Assembly: GCA_944989445.1 (NCBI GenBank)
Contig: CALYLW010000725.1
Span: 1 to 64,000 of the forward strand
DNA length: 64,000 bases
Reading direction: 5' to 3'
DNA from: Ampullaceana balthica
Lineage: Eukaryota; Mollusca; Gastropoda; Lymnaeidae
The notes beneath the pieces are model-generated. The model was not told where the DNA came from. It did no database searches and saw only the letters and a program-made list of their open reading frames with translations. The translations under genes and the position numbers were made by a program. Positions 1 to 12,039 of this stretch are shown here, in pieces; the stretch's first letter is position 1, and the number at the start of each line of letters is the position of its first letter.

Positions 1-179
1 GATCCAATTCAGATTTATGAACAACACATTCAGGAGATACGCATTTCATGCTATTTTGAAATAAAACTAAGTCTAATGTTCCACAAAATTTTTGAACATT
101 ATTTTTAAAGCTATTTAAATTCCACTAAAAATATAAATAAAATAGAAAAAAATTAATAAAAGAAATAAATGTGTGAATC

Positions 180-278
180 ACACATGGCCGGACCCCCCCT
201 CCCCCCTGTCCCAAAGTGTCGGCCTTTCTTACACCCCCCTCGCCCCCTCGGAGCGTGATGTACTTTATGGACGGCCCC
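180..278. repeat. Solo terminal inverted repeat of a DNA transposon
   Basis: This C-rich stretch ends in ACTTTATGGACGGCCCC, closely resembling the terminal repeat that bounds the element at 14731-16410 (there ATTTATGGACGGCCCC). Only the right-hand end is visible, so the body is lost or lies before the window. Bases 1-179 and 279-529 are AT-rich and show no gene. Confidence 0.5.
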
Positions 279-529
279 TTAGGGTTAATAATAAATGAAA
301 AAATTACAATGGAAACCCCATGTTAGTAGAGTAATTAATAGAGTAATTAAAAAATCCAACAACATTTGAACATTTATAAATCAGTTAGACTATGTTAAAG
401 GTTTTAAATCATTTGAAATATTCCAAATAATTCTTTAAATGAAAAAACAACTATTTCTCGTCTTTATTTATCATTGAAATAAAAATATCTCTCAAATATA
501 AGATAAAACTTTAAGCAGAAAAGTAAATT

Positions 530-1880
530 CAGTATTCCCTCGCTATTCACGGGTATGATCTACTTTATTCCCCCTCCCCCCCCTCCCCGCGAATGGCAAA
601 AGAAACGAGAATATTGGATGCAGTTTTTACCGTCTATGTATGAGATTACATATGATACAAAACGCTTCACAAACTCTTTCGAAAGATACTCTTAAGCATT
701 AATACAGTAATAATCTATATATATATATATATAATTCACCAGAAATTAGGATAAACATAAGACGCGAGCAAAAAAACATGACGAATAACCCAAGACAGGG
801 TCGACCAATCACAGTTTATGGTTTGCAAGCGAGGATGGTGCTGGGTAGGGGAGGGAAAACAACAACTGCGGCGAGCATGTCTCAAGACCACAAATGCGTC
901 GGCGTCCCCCCTCCCCCGACTTACACTCGCGTTGTTTTCATTCTTAAATCCCTTATATGACCTTCGCGGCCGTCTCTGTCGTTCTGTCGTCATCTCTCTC
1001 TGTCTGTCTGTCTTGGGCGGGCGGAAAAACAAAAGTAAAAAATGACCCACTTCCCGTAATCCGATAGAGCTGAAATTTGGCACACGGACCCGTCTCACCT
1101 AACAATGCATCGTATCGAAATGTCTGATCGATCGAACGTACAGTTATTAAATTAATGCATTTTTATGTTATCTATGTAAACTAAATGTAGCGGTCGCTAT
1201 TGTTTACATTTTACGGGTCACTTGACTTCACGCCAGCCATCGTTGAACACATCTCGTGTTTTAACCAGGTGTACTGGCGTGCTTTTGTTTACATTTTACA
1301 TGTCACGCTGAGCTCGGTCCAGTGATCGGTGACCAGATCTTTCCCCTCTCCCACCCGCCCTCCAGGGGTTACAATGCAAAGGAAAATTAAGACAGATTCT
1401 GTCTGTAAATGTTTGTCGCGTTTGAAAATAATCAATACTTTTAGTTATGTCTCATATATAAGGGATTTATAGTCAAAAACTTTGTTTTTACGGGTTCGTA
1501 TTATATTGTGCTGCTGTTTGTGTCCGTTCTTTCCCACCGTTCTTTGCACTATCTATGAGCAAGTCTGCAGCGTATGCTACGCCGCAAGTCGTATCTAGTG
1601 TAGTAATATCGCATGCAGTTATTTATTTCACGACTATTTTTCACTAATGTAAAATGATAATAAAAACACATTTTAATTTTGTACTGCAACTATATTTTAA
1701 TTTAAAAAAAAAGAAACGTCAGTACAGGGTGACAGTAACACCACATTACATAGCTACCCATACTATTACTATAACGTAAAGTCACTTTCTATGCATATAA
1801 CATGTGTATTAGATACCCTACAATGCGCTAGGGTTAAGAGCGTCTCGAATATGCGGGCCCGCGAATAGGGAAACGCAAAT
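530..1880. mobile_element. Possible pogo/Tigger-like TIR element remnant
   Basis: The left boundary reads CAGTATTCCCTCGCTATTCA and the right boundary carries CCCGCGAATAGGGAAACG, which is roughly its inverted partner. This CCCT-C-ATTCGCGG style of terminus is known from pogo/Tigger-type Tc1-mariner elements. No transposase frame is recognisable inside. The interval contains the separate TIR element at 945-1469. Ends are imperfect and no clean TA duplication was established, so the class is tentative. Confidence 0.35.
945..1469 (+). mobile_element. Non-autonomous TIR element, family 1 copy A
   Basis: The element is bounded by a perfect 14-bp inverted repeat, TAAATCCCTTATAT at the left and its complement at the right. 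It has no coding capacity. The same ends and a shared core (CGATCGAACGTAC followed by AATGCATTTTTA) recur at 53648-54181 and 54233-54624, and in reverse orientation at 39007-39483 and 39539-39998. A CT-rich stretch lies just inside the left end. Superfamily not assigned. Confidence 0.7.
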
Positions 1881-2335
1881 GGGTGAGGGTATGCTGTAAA
1901 ATGTTTTGATACATTACCTTTACCAAATATATGTATTGCGCCTCAAAACCATTCGCTTCGGGTAGATAAAGCTCGTTAACCTTGGTTGGTAATTCATCTA
2001 GGAGATGGAAACTCTGACTCCAAACCTCCGCTGCCTTGCGGCTACACCCGCTACTCGGGAAAGGCTAAGGAAGTAAACCCTGACAGAAAAATAGGAATCG
2101 GAGCACCTACAGAAGGTCTATACATAAAAATTATGTACATTCCGGCAGCTCCTGCGACGCCAATGGCGCCAAACTGCATCGATGCAAGTCGTTCCCTTGG
2201 TTAAACCATGGACATGGAGAGGGGGGATATGCTGTATGGGCAGCAGCTAATTCTCCATAATACCCGCCCAGGCTTGCATCACCCCTGGAGGGGACACTCC
2301 AGCGTCTCAAAAAGCCCAGCACCAAGAAAGGTAAA
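1881..2335. other. No gene; GC-richer unclassified segment
   Basis: From about 1986 the composition is less AT-rich than the flanks and reads like retroelement-derived sequence, but nothing could be recognised. It abuts the 3' end of the LINE that follows and may be an older insertion target. Confidence 0.3.
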
Positions 2336-2339
2336 AAAA

Positions 2340-3705
2340 ATAAATAAATTAAATTATATGCATAATAATAATAATAATAATAATAATAAATTGATTATTT
2401 ATATAGCGCTGTATCCCAGTAAGGAACTGGGCTCACAGCGCTTTACATGAAAGAAATAACATACTTATAAGTATTAAATTAACTTTCATATCACAACAAA
2501 CACAAAAAATTACAATACATTATACATAAGCTACGTTAATCATTTACAAGAAATGTTGTTTCATCAATTTTAAAAATAAATTGTGAAAAGATGTGTCTTA
2601 AGTGCAGTCTTGAAAGACTTGGTTGTTTGAATACTACGTATGTGTAATGGTAGAGAATTCCATTGTTTGGCTGCACAAAAAGAGAATGACCTTTCACCAA
2701 ACGTTTTGGTGCGTGTCGTAGGAACAGAGAGAACGCGTGTGTCTGCAGAAGATCTTAGCTTGCGAGTGGGTGAGTAGACCGACAAAATTCAGTAAGATAC
2801 GATGGGCATGAGTCCGAAAAGAAATTGTGACATAGAACGGCCAGTTTGTAATCAATACGGGCTTGTATAGGCAGCCAATGAAGTGAGCGAAGAAGTGGAG
2901 TAACATGGTCATGTTTTTTTGCCTTGAGCACCAGTCTGGCAGCTGAATTTTGAACTTTCTGTATTCTTTCAATGCATTGTTTTGGCACACCTGACAGAAG
3001 AGAATTGCAGTAATCCATACGAGCCAGTACAAGAGCACAGACTAGTGTTTTTGTGGCACTAACTGTTAAGTAATGACGGATTGAGCTGATCTGACGAATG
3101 GCAGTGTAGGCAGAGCGACAGATGTGATTGATGAAGTTGTTAATAGACATGTTGTCAGAAATAATGTAGCCAAGATTCCTAGTCGATGTTGTGAACAGAA
3201 TATCCGAACTGGCTACATGAATTGACTTCGGAAGAGACAAAGTACTGCGTGATTTATTGTTGCAAAAATAGAAGTGCTTCAGTCTTGTCATCATTCAGCT
3301 TGAGTTTGCTTAACGTCATCCAAGACTTCACTTCACCAATGCACTCCTGCAACAATTGGACACAGGAGTCCATATTAGAGGGATCAGTGTGAGTATATAG
3401 TTGAGTATCATCTGCAAATGATTGGCTTTTAACTGAATGCTTTTCAAGCAGTAGAAGTAGCGGTCTTGTATACAGTACAAAAAGTACCGGACCCAAAACA
3501 GAGCCCTGCGGCACACCATAAAGCAAGTCAGCTTTGTGAGAGATACAGCCATCTACTGATACTACCTGTGATCTGTTAGATAAGTATGATTGAAACCAAG
3601 CCAGAACTGAGCCAGAAATTCCAAAATAATTTTGCAGGGTTTTCAGCAGTATTTGATGGTCGACAGTGTCAAAGGCTGCACTAAGATCTAAGATGACCAA
3701 TATAG
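2340..3705 (-). mobile_element. 5'-truncated non-LTR retrotransposon (CR1/L2-like), broken reverse transcriptase
   Basis: Read on the minus strand from 3705, the sequence encodes the middle and C-terminal part of a non-LTR reverse transcriptase. Motif A is LDLSAAFDTVDH, motif B is GVPQGSVLGP and the catalytic box is FADDTQLY. Downstream comes the usual C-terminal tail containing AAKQWNSLPLHIR. The three parts lie in different frames (3254-3700, 2755-3294, 2570-2785), so at least two frameshifts separate them. The 3' end runs into an ATT-type simple repeat on the minus strand (AAT repeats at about 2362-2390). Missing endonuclease and N-terminus fit 5' truncation during insertion. The CR1/L2 grouping rests on motif style only. 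Confidence 0.85.
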
Positions 3706-4225
3706 AATTTTATAGAAATAAAGCATAAAGAGATAGGAAAATGGGTCGTAAAATGTAAAAGTAATGGTCATAATTTTAAAAAGCAATAATACAAAATAAC
3801 AAAAGCAAAGCCAATCGTTATTCTAATGAGTTATTCTGATTCAGAACTTACATTAAAAATTTAAAAAATAAAAAAAAACACCTTTAATTGTATCAAAACA
3901 ATAACGTCTCCTTAACTCGACATGGTCAATCCAGAGAGTTCACTATTCTAAACAAACAAAATTAAAGCTTACTTTGACTCACAAAATACGTATTCTATTT
4001 TACACATCAATGAAATACAAATACAGTGCATTGAGGGTTGTAAATGAAATTTCTTACTTAATAACGCATTAGTACAATAAATGATTGTTAAATTATAATT
4101 ATCGAAATCAATAATTTCCATGAATATTAGTAACCACTTTTTTCGTTTCTCTAGTCGAATCTATTAGAGAAGCTTACATAATGTTATTGCGTCCTACGTT
4201 CTGTTAGGAACTGTAATATATTAAG
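3706..4225. other. AT-rich intergenic DNA, nothing recognised
   Basis: No open frame, terminal repeat or tandem structure of note was seen on either strand. Confidence 0.5.
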
Positions 4226-4620
4226 CTTTATTCTTGGGGGAGCTCACTCTCTGTTATTAGTATTAGTCTTATAATGTTTGAGTGATGTCCCTTACATGTT
4301 GAGTTCCGTTTTTAGATACAGAATAAACAAGACACATGTAAATGGCTTCTTCGTCTGTTGTATCATTATAACATCGGCCAAAATCTACTTCAGGAACGTA
4401 ATAGAAAGTAACACAGCATTCACGGGCTTCGACTTTGATGGACCACGGTATTCCTAGCAGTGAGGGACCTCATTTTGAGCTGGGTTGACTCAGGGATGCT
4501 ATTGGCATCGGGAACACAAATACCTGCCTTCATAGAGATTCGAACCCTTTACCCTCTATAACGACAGCTGAGCGCTCTAGACTCCATCTCACGCCCTTTC
4601 CCCAGATTTTACATCTCGCC
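4226..4620 (-). mobile_element. tRNA-derived SINE
   Basis: On the minus strand the 5' part carries a pol III B-box-like sequence, GGGTTCGAATCTC, preceded at tRNA-like distance by an A-box-like TAGAGCGCTCAGC. About 300 bp of non-tRNA sequence follows, ending in a short TAATACTAATAACAG-type tail. The head is not a functional tRNA because no full cloverleaf can be drawn. The exact 3' boundary is uncertain. Confidence 0.5.
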
Positions 4621-4625
4621 TGAGT

Positions 4626-6018
4626 ACCCCCCCCCCAGTTCATCTCACCTACCAGACATTAAAATAGTACTTCGGAGTTTTAAATTCTTCTTCAAATGTA
4701 AGAGAAAAGAAACTCGAAAATAGATTTTAGTGTTGTTTGCAATATGTCAATGGAGAAAGAACCCAAGATGGAGTATTATCTTGCTGGAGAGCTGTGATTC
4801 TTATGAAAAATGACCATACATGTTATAGTGGATAGATGGGGTTCCAGGAAACAACTGTATTAAGGGACAAGAAAAAGAACCTAAAGGCCAGACGTCAATG
4901 GAAACTAATTTTTTTTTAATCACAGTTAAAAGAATCAAATAGAAAATGTTCAATTAACAACTCAAATATAACTATATACGCACTGAAAATCGTTTGACAT
5001 GAAATTTAGTGGCCATAAATTTGATATATTATTTTTTTAAATTTTATATTTAAAAAGTGTGTAGCTTTTTTTTTCTTCAAAAAGTTAAAAATAAGAGAAA
5101 ATACACTTACCAAAATAACTTTCTTAAGGTAGATGCTATTTACATAGAGATGTATGTAAGGGTAAGTTTAATAGAGATCAATAAAATATGTAATTGAACA
5201 ATGAATTAAATAGTTTCAATATATGATTGTAAAATAAAAAATAACAAATTCGTCTTTACTGATTTTGTGTGTGTTGAAAATCACTTAATTTTTCTTATTT
5301 CATTATTTCCAATGTCTTTTTAAGTATCGAATTGTCTTCAATATTTTTTCTAACATTGGTGTTGTTATTTATTACTCAATAGTAATGTTTATATAAATAA
5401 GAATAGAGAAAAAAAGCAACCAATTCGTTGAATTGTAGAATAGCTATATTATTAAAGTCAGCAAAATAGGGATGTGTTTTAAGTGTGATGTGGGTTAGAT
5501 TGGAGGGACGATTGAGCTTGTGTTACATAAAGAACATTACCTCTTGGCAATGGCTATCGCAAAGGCGTCAGTATTTCACAGTTATAAATATCATTTTTTA
5601 AAATAAAAAAAATGTTGACAGGAAATTCCTAAATTAACAGGATAGATTAATACAAAAATAAACAAACAATCTTGAAAGAAAACATACACAAAAAATATGC
5701 AAATAACAGCACAAACATGAACACAGGCACACAGACCGAAACATTCACGAACAGAAAATAAGCCGTGCATAAACATTTTCAGAAACGCGTAAGGACAAAA
5801 TGTAAAAACATAAATACATTTTTGCACAAACAGTAAAAAGATTACAAATACACAATTTTAACGTGAATAAAACACACACAGATATATAGATGCCTATATT
5901 CATGCTCATATAAACGCACACGCGTGAAGAAGCATTCATAAAGGCAAAAAAAATATTCCCACAGGCTCAATTTAAGAAAATCTACGACTTGTCATTAAAT
6001 TTCAAATCATCATTTTAG
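4626..6018. other. AT-rich DNA upstream of FREP-A with a duplicated block
   Basis: About 5330-5590 is a diverged copy of 34430-34690, which lies downstream of FREP-C; a shorter related piece is at 18476-18560. No signal-peptide exon or TATA site for FREP-A was found here, so its promoter and first exon appear lost. Between 5640 and 5930 there is an AC-rich stretch with no clear period. Confidence 0.45.
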
Positions 6019-8345
6019 GCTTTGACTTAAGGCACTGAGAGAAAAAACTTTTCCCTTAAAGGTCAATCCTATTGTGGACTTATTCGCTGTCAGGTGGACA
6101 CCATCACAGAAGATAATGTCTCGTCCCTCATCAAGATGGACATTTATTATCTAAATAACAGAACTCTGATGGCTACGATATTATCTAAAGACCCTGAAAT
6201 CCAATCTCACACAAGAAAGACGGTAAACGTCACTGGATCAATGTCAGATCATCACGGAGAACTTCGCTTGTATTTTACTGAAACAGCTGACTGTATGGAA
6301 GCTCATTTTATATTCAGGATTAATTTCTTTCTTGCAAGTGGACAAACTGATTTCTCAGAAAAGTAAACTGTGTCCAGCTCTCGTGAAAAAGATGGACATG
6401 ATTTATATATGAAATCTCAAATTTCTTATGAAAAAACTATTTCTGACCAAAGTGGTTTGATTCTAAAGAATCTAATATCACCAAAAGATTTTCTCAAGAA
6501 TAGAATGGCTTTTAGTTTCCAAACTGGAAATTCCGATTCGTTTACATCAGAAAAAGATATAGAACTTATAAAGAATAGTTTGATGTCTCAAAAGACTAAA
6601 CATGAACCAGGTATCAAACAAGATCGCTCTGAGTTAGAATGCAGGCTCGCCGACATGTATAATTTTTCAATGAGTGAATTTTTCACGAATATTAGTAAAA
6701 TGTATGAGAATCAGGAAAACAGAAACCTTATTGGTACGCAACAAATTGAGAAAATGTTACAAGAGGATAACAACAATACGTTGTCACAGTTGAACAACAA
6801 ATTAAATGACATGATAAATAAAGTAGAAGTCTGTGTTACAAAGAAGGAACTGACTCAAAGCAACGATGACCATGTCAACATGAAGCTCGCATTAGAATCG
6901 ATTTCTAACCAACTTTATGATTTTCGTACGAGTCAAGAGACATTGAGAGAAAATCTTGCTAATATAAGCAGTACACTCATGTCCGTAGAACTACAAGCGA
7001 AAGAAGTAAGTCATTTATTAGAATATTTATACAAATAAGTGATAGCATGAGAATGATGATACTTAATTCTAAACATCGCAATTTATTAATGAACATTGTT
7101 TTTTTAAGGCAGTTTATATAGAGTAACTTACGATTGGGACTGATATAAGGCTTATATATAAAATACAAGATAAGCAAATAACTTGCGTGCTTTATGCAAT
7201 ACATGTTAAGTCTTATTCGATCAATATAATTTTTAAACTAACACGATAGTAAACGTTTCGGTAAATGCCTTTACCAGTACAAGTAAATAAACACAAGTAT
7301 TGAAATTAAATGTACATTATGTAATAACTACTACACCATGAAATACTTGATTAAGTAGAAAGGAAAAAAAAAGAAACCAAAAGAAGATGGGCAAAAGCAC
7401 CAAATGAATAAACATCACACATTTATTATGAACAAACTTCAAGCATTTACTATGAACAAACTTCACAAATTTACGTACCAGTGGAATGTTTTTGTTTTGA
7501 ATTACATCTTCTTCCAATTTTCTCTTATCTTTATTATGATAACTCATATTATTAGATTACCTCTGATCATTTAAAATGTGAAAGAGGTTCAAAAAGTGAC
7601 AATGGTGGATTGATCATCATACATGTAAGATAAACTTTGTGATAATTAAATGATTTGTAAGAAAACAAAGAGATGATGATGGAAATAATATAATACAGAT
7701 ACTTTACATCATTGTGATAATTGATTTATTGTCCTAGTTAAAATAGACTACAATAATTAAAGTGATTGGTGCCATATAATTGACTGATTCCTCCAATGTT
7801 TGTATAAGGCAAGATGTTATATGCAAAATTGACAACTTAACAATATTTTGAGATCCATAAAATACGTTTATACAAAATTGAATATGCCCCCGTTCAAGTA
7901 TCTGTTCATAACATGAATGAATGAGAATGAATGAATTTACAAATTTACAACTTATAAGATTTGAGTTCATTGAATTTCAAATTTTTAATACAATTTTCCA
8001 TAATCCCAGCGCCGTGTCAAGGGTGACACAAATTTCAATGTTAGCTGGGACATGTATAAACATGGATTTGGATCTCTGCAAGGAGATTTTTGGCTGGGTA
8101 ATGACGTCATCTCTAACCTGACCCTAACGGTAATTGACAGAAACGTATTTTATTGAAAGTGTTATGGGAAAGAATCATGAAGAAATGATTGTTCATCTGC
8201 AGTTTTTTTTAAAACTGTAAACAGATTAAATGCTAAGGTTGGCTTAAATAGAGTTAGGTTTAAAGAGTATATGTATTTTTGATTGGTTTCATGTGATAGA
8301 ATTTAAGTTTAATTTGTTATTTGGTTGATTTTCACAGGACCGTTA

Positions 8346-8489
8346 TGTGGGAGACGTGTTGCTGTGTTTACATTGTATGAGAATGCAATGACTTGACCTA
8401 GTATGAAACACGTGGTTTGATAGGTGAACTGTAAGCGTGCCTGGTCAAGGACTGAGAGAATAGCTGGCTATAAATGTACGGTTCAAGAG
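8346..8489 (+). repeat. Truncated 5' LTR
   Basis: The first 144 bp match the start of the 3' LTR with a few substitutions; the remaining 159 bp of the LTR are deleted. Identity between the two LTRs could date the insertion. Confidence 0.85.
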
Positions 8490-8809
8490 AGGGAACAAAC
8501 AATCCTGGTAAAGGATTGGGTAATTCTTTTAAAAGAACTTTTCAGGAGTTCCTTGATAACGATCATGTTTGTAAACGACCAAAACATGATACTTAAGCGA
8601 AGTCAACAGCAACAACAACAGATACGGGAGACAGGTGAAGCCACCAAAGAGATACCCAGAGAAAGAGACATTAAGGTGTACTGTGCATTGAAAGACATTT
8701 GAAGATTCAGTGTTAGTAAGAATTCATGTACTGAATTGTTCGGTGTTTTTAATTGTATTATTCTCTTATTCCTAATCTGGGTCATTCATTTATTTTGTTA
8801 GAAGGGAGA

Positions 8810-9112
8810 TGTGAGAGACGTGTTGTTGTGTTTACATTGTATGAGAATGCAATGACTTGACCTAGTATGAAACACGTGGTTTGAGAGGTGAACTGTAAGC
8901 GTGCCTGGTCAAGGACTGAGAGAATAGCTGGCTATAAATGTACGGTTCAAGAGGCAACCGTGGTTGATTGTAGTTGATTGCATACGAGCGGCTTAGGTAG
9001 TTGATTGTACAGTTGATCACAGTGAATTGTATATAGTGATTAAAGACAGTTGTTAACCAGACAACAGTGTGTTAAAGAATTGTCACTTGACCAGCCACAA
9101 TAATCTATTACA
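8810..9112 (+). repeat. 3' LTR, 303 bp
   Basis: It starts TG after a polypurine tract and ends CA before the target duplication. The segment after position 8953 is present only in this LTR. Confidence 0.85.
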
Positions 9113-9496
9113 TGTTACATGCTAAGAATAGACATGAGATGTGAGAACGTTGATTCGTACGCTGTTTACGACTACTTCCAAGTTGATGACGAGACTCAGC
9201 TGTACACGTTACGTTTTGGTGCTTACTCTGGAAATGCCACTGATCAGTTAACCTATAACAAGGACATGAATTTTTCAACAATGGACAGGGATAATGACGT
9301 TGATTATTCAATTCATTGTGCAAATTATGAATATCACAACTCAGGCTGGTGGTACAAAGGTTGTAGCTACTCAAATTTGAATGGAGTGTGGGGAGGGAGG
9401 GACTCAACACATTATGTATATTGGGTACAGTATAAAGAGTGTTCGTTCGTTGAAATGAAACTTCGAAAAGTGGCTTTAGGAGTCATTGATTTTTAA

Positions 9497-9860
9497 TGTG
9501 GTCTTAGTATGAATTCATTAAACCACATGATTTATTATCTACAAGAAACTGTTAGTTAAAGAGATAATTATCCTAAGTCTCAAATGCAAAGATCCTCCTT
9601 AATTTAATGAAACAATTTTTATTTTCCCCATCATCGATGCTCTGCTCAATACATATATTTAGTTTGTGAACTCTTATATCAGCAACTTTAAATAATGTTT
9701 TAAAAGTTAAATCTTCCCTTTTTATAGTGGGTCCACGATCAATACTTAAGTCCTTACATTATAGCTTAAATACAACATATTCATCTAAATGCTATGATTC
9801 TCTACAATGATATTATCATACTCTTATATCAATATCAGCTGTTTTGCTCTAGACTATATA
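9497..9860. other. FREP-A 3' flank, paralogous to the FREP-C 3' flank
   Basis: Sequence after the stop aligns with 33879-34330 (for example ACAAGAAAC then GTTAGTTA, and CTCTTATATCAGCAA). It defines one edge of the duplicated unit. No further gene is seen. Confidence 0.6.
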
Positions 9861-10034
9861 CATGCCTGGACTTTAGAGACCCAGGTCACCTAGGCACTTT
9901 TGACTTTTGGGCCCCCCAACCAGCTCGAAGCTATTTTTGAAAAAGGCAAATTAATGCGCTAGAACAGAATCTATAATTTTAATTGACATTAATGACTTAT
10001 CTAAACATCATAATAATATAGTGTATTTTATAGG

Positions 10035-10820
10035 TTTGCGGAAATTTCTAGATAAATCGTAAAAAAATTGCAATCGTAAATTTTTTTAACGATTAATCGA
10101 CCAACCACTTATAAATGTATTTGAAGTCAAAAAGTAAAATATTTCGGCCGATAAATATGAACTAGTTTCCGGACGATTACAGGAAAATTTGTGCTTAAAA
10201 TATTCACTTATGTGATTGTTTTAAATGTTGATAATAAAGGTTGTTTCCATTAAGAGAAATCGTTTGCCTACCATGCAATGTTCCCTCTACGTTTAAGCTC
10301 GATGTTTCGTGTGAAAATGTTTTAAAGAACTCGTGTGCAAAGTTGCACAACGTCCATTTTTTGTGCAAAATTTAACAAAATTTTCTGCGCGGTGATTCTA
10401 AACTCCTTCGTGGCGTCGGTAAAATATCTGCGCAGCGGCGCTGCTAAAAGAGAACATTGCTGCCATGGTTCTAACACTTCGCTTGCATATCACCTGCAAA
10501 CCACTACAGTATTAGAAACTTCAGTTGAGACAATCTAAAGCTGTGTAAACAATTTTTCAGCTCGGCTGAATATATTGTTAATAAGACCTCCTCTGAACCA
10601 AATAATATCAATGCACATGTCTGTTTGCGTTGTTGGTTAAAAGATGTCATATAAAGAAGACATTCCAGTGTTATTTGGATTTTCGACAAGTACGTTTAAT
10701 AAATGTAACTTATGACACCATAAATTTCAATGTTTGGCTTTAATCGAAATTAACGATTAATTAATCGTTAATTTTTCAAAAGTTAACTATTCATTTTAAA
10801 TTAATCGATAACAGCCCTAG
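10035..10820. mobile_element. MITE of the CGATTAAT family, copy 1
   Basis: The left end reads TTTGCGGAAATTTCTAG and the right end AATCGATAACAGCCCT. Sister copies are at 24225-24745 and 59199-59970, sharing the same ends and, with the 59-kb copy, long internal similarity (ATATTTCGGCCGATAAATAT). There is no coding capacity. Confidence 0.55.
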
Positions 10821-11034
10821 TATTTTACTATGAATGAATACTGGAATGAATCTCAAAAATCGTTTGATATTACATCCGTCTTCAGAGACATATCACAATG
10901 AAAGAAAGTTGATCTACATGAGAAATTTCCGGAGTAAAGTCCACAGAGATAGAGTAATATTTGGCATGTTTTATCTCAGTCACGATTGTATTTATTACAT
11001 TTTCTGTCATGAGATTAATAATTTCATAGCATAT

Positions 11035-11175
11035 TTTTTGACTAAAGATCTTATCTTATTTTATCTTATCTTATCTGTTACAGACGCTCCTTCTATACAG
11101 AAGATTATTGCGCCCTACGCTTATCTATGGTTTGTGTTTAGTCCTGCATTTTCATTGGAGATTTAAGTGTTTTAT
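11035..11175 (-). mobile_element. LINE family 2, 3'-terminal fragment
   Basis: On the minus strand this is the 3' end of the LINE seen at 35340-36245: it matches the segment with GCGTAGGGCGCAATAATCTT, AGACGCTCC and a GATAA-rich tail. Only about 140 bp are present. Confidence 0.7.
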
Positions 11176-11659
11176 AAAGTGTTGGTTGTCCTGGTTTATT
11201 CAGGCAAACCATTCCACGCCCGATATGATGTTGTGCCACTTCCTTTGTTACCGTGGCGTTTTATGTGTAAGTCCGGGTGGATCGAACTCGGTCAAAAGTT
11301 CTAGGGTCATAAATTAGTTCCCACTGTTCTTTTAAAAATCAAAATATCTCATGGGGAACCTCTAAATGGCAATCCGCATGCAAAAAGTGACCTCACAAAA
11401 GCCACAATGCGCAAAAAGATGGTCATTGAACAATAGATCTTTGTTTAATTATTTGGAATAATGTTTTTATGCTTTAATGTGTTGTTTAGTCGTAAATTTT
11501 TTAAAGATAATTTCGGTTTTCCTCAAGTTTTTTTAATTCAATATTTTTTCTCTGGGTTAAAGTAAATCTTTTATGAGCTTATGTAAAGATTCCTCCACCG
11601 GGGCCCCTAGGCTGGCTGGGGCCCTAGGCCAGGGCCTTGTAGGCCTAGGCAGAAATCCG

Positions 11660-12039
11660 GCCCTGACAATATAAACATCATTGTTCGAATTCTCTACCAC
11701 AGCTGGCATCGAATATTTCTTCAATTATTTTGCTTATTCTTTCATTTGAATATTCGGTGTATCAAGTAAATATGATTATTTAATAACCACGATACTGAAC
11801 ACATTCACCACAGAAAAACAAAGCGGAAACTGTGTCAGATAAAAAATGCTGATGTTAATATTTTAAGTGAACTACAATTTTGAGTAATTTATTTAATACA
11901 TTAATGATTTTTAAAAAAATCAAACATCTTTAAAATTAAAAAAAAGAACATGAAAATAACAAAGTCTGAGAGGATAAATAATTTAAAAATCGATTTTAAA
12001 TAGCGAATGGACACATCAATAGATAACGATCTCTGCATT
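11660..12039. other. AT-rich spacer, nothing recognised
   Basis: No coding or repeat structure stands out. Confidence 0.45.

Larger units (their letters stand above)
8346..9112 (+). mobile_element. Internally deleted LTR retrotransposon inside FREP-A exon 5
   Basis: The insert begins TGTGGGAGACG at 8346, and a near-identical TGTGAGAGACG starts at 8810, directly after a purine tract (AGAAGGGAGA, 8800-8809) typical of a 3' LTR boundary. The 3' LTR runs 8810-9112 (303 bp) and ends in CA. The 5' LTR keeps only its first 144 bp (8346-8489). The rest of that LTR and nearly all internal sequence are gone, and no gag or pol motif is left. Flanks are CGTTA (8341-8345) and TGTTA (9113-9117), a 5-bp target duplication with one substitution. 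Removing the insert restores the FREP reading DRYMLRIDMRCEN. Confidence 0.88.
6019..9496 (+). pseudogene. FREP-A: fibrinogen-related protein pseudogene (one IgSF domain plus fibrinogen domain)
   Basis: Exon order matches FREP-C: IgSF plus interceding region 6019-7005, a fibrinogen exon remnant about 7556-7624, a fibrinogen exon 8010-8129, and the last exon 8338-8345 continued at 9118-9496. FREPs are secreted snail haemolymph lectins. Lesions seen: no signal-peptide exon; a 1-base insertion with a TGA near 6030; a nonsense TAA at 6364-6366 where FREP-C has TCA; a Cys to Phe change at the IgSF cysteine matching Cys119 of FREP-C; loss of about 87 bp from the exon holding CERG; and an LTR retrotransposon in the last exon. 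The C-terminus still shows DRDND, HNSGWWY and [10 protein letters not shown]. Introns and 3' flank also align with FREP-C, so the two arose by segmental duplication. Confidence 0.92.
9866..11659. mobile_element. Possible hAT-type DNA element with nested insertions
   Basis: The right end, CTAGGCAGAAATCCGGCCCTG, resembles the well-known GGCCGGATTT...CCTAGG class of hAT terminal repeats. The left end near 9866 (CTAGGCACTTTTG, then GGGCCCCCC) is a poorer match. Nested inside are the MITE at 10035-10820 and a LINE 3' end at 11035-11175. No transposase remains, and no 8-bp duplication could be confirmed. Confidence 0.35.

Noticed and set aside
778..1098. Several overlapping frames on both strands near the window start
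   Set aside because: They overlap the non-coding TIR element and its CT-rich end, and show no domain.
1986..2325. Plus and minus frames over the GC-richer segment before the LINE
   Set aside because: No recognised motif, and composition suggests retroelement-derived sequence; too weak to call a gene.
8424..8702. 92-codon + strand frame inside the LTR element
   Set aside because: It starts within the truncated LTR, has no gag or pol motif, and depends on the internal deletion junction.
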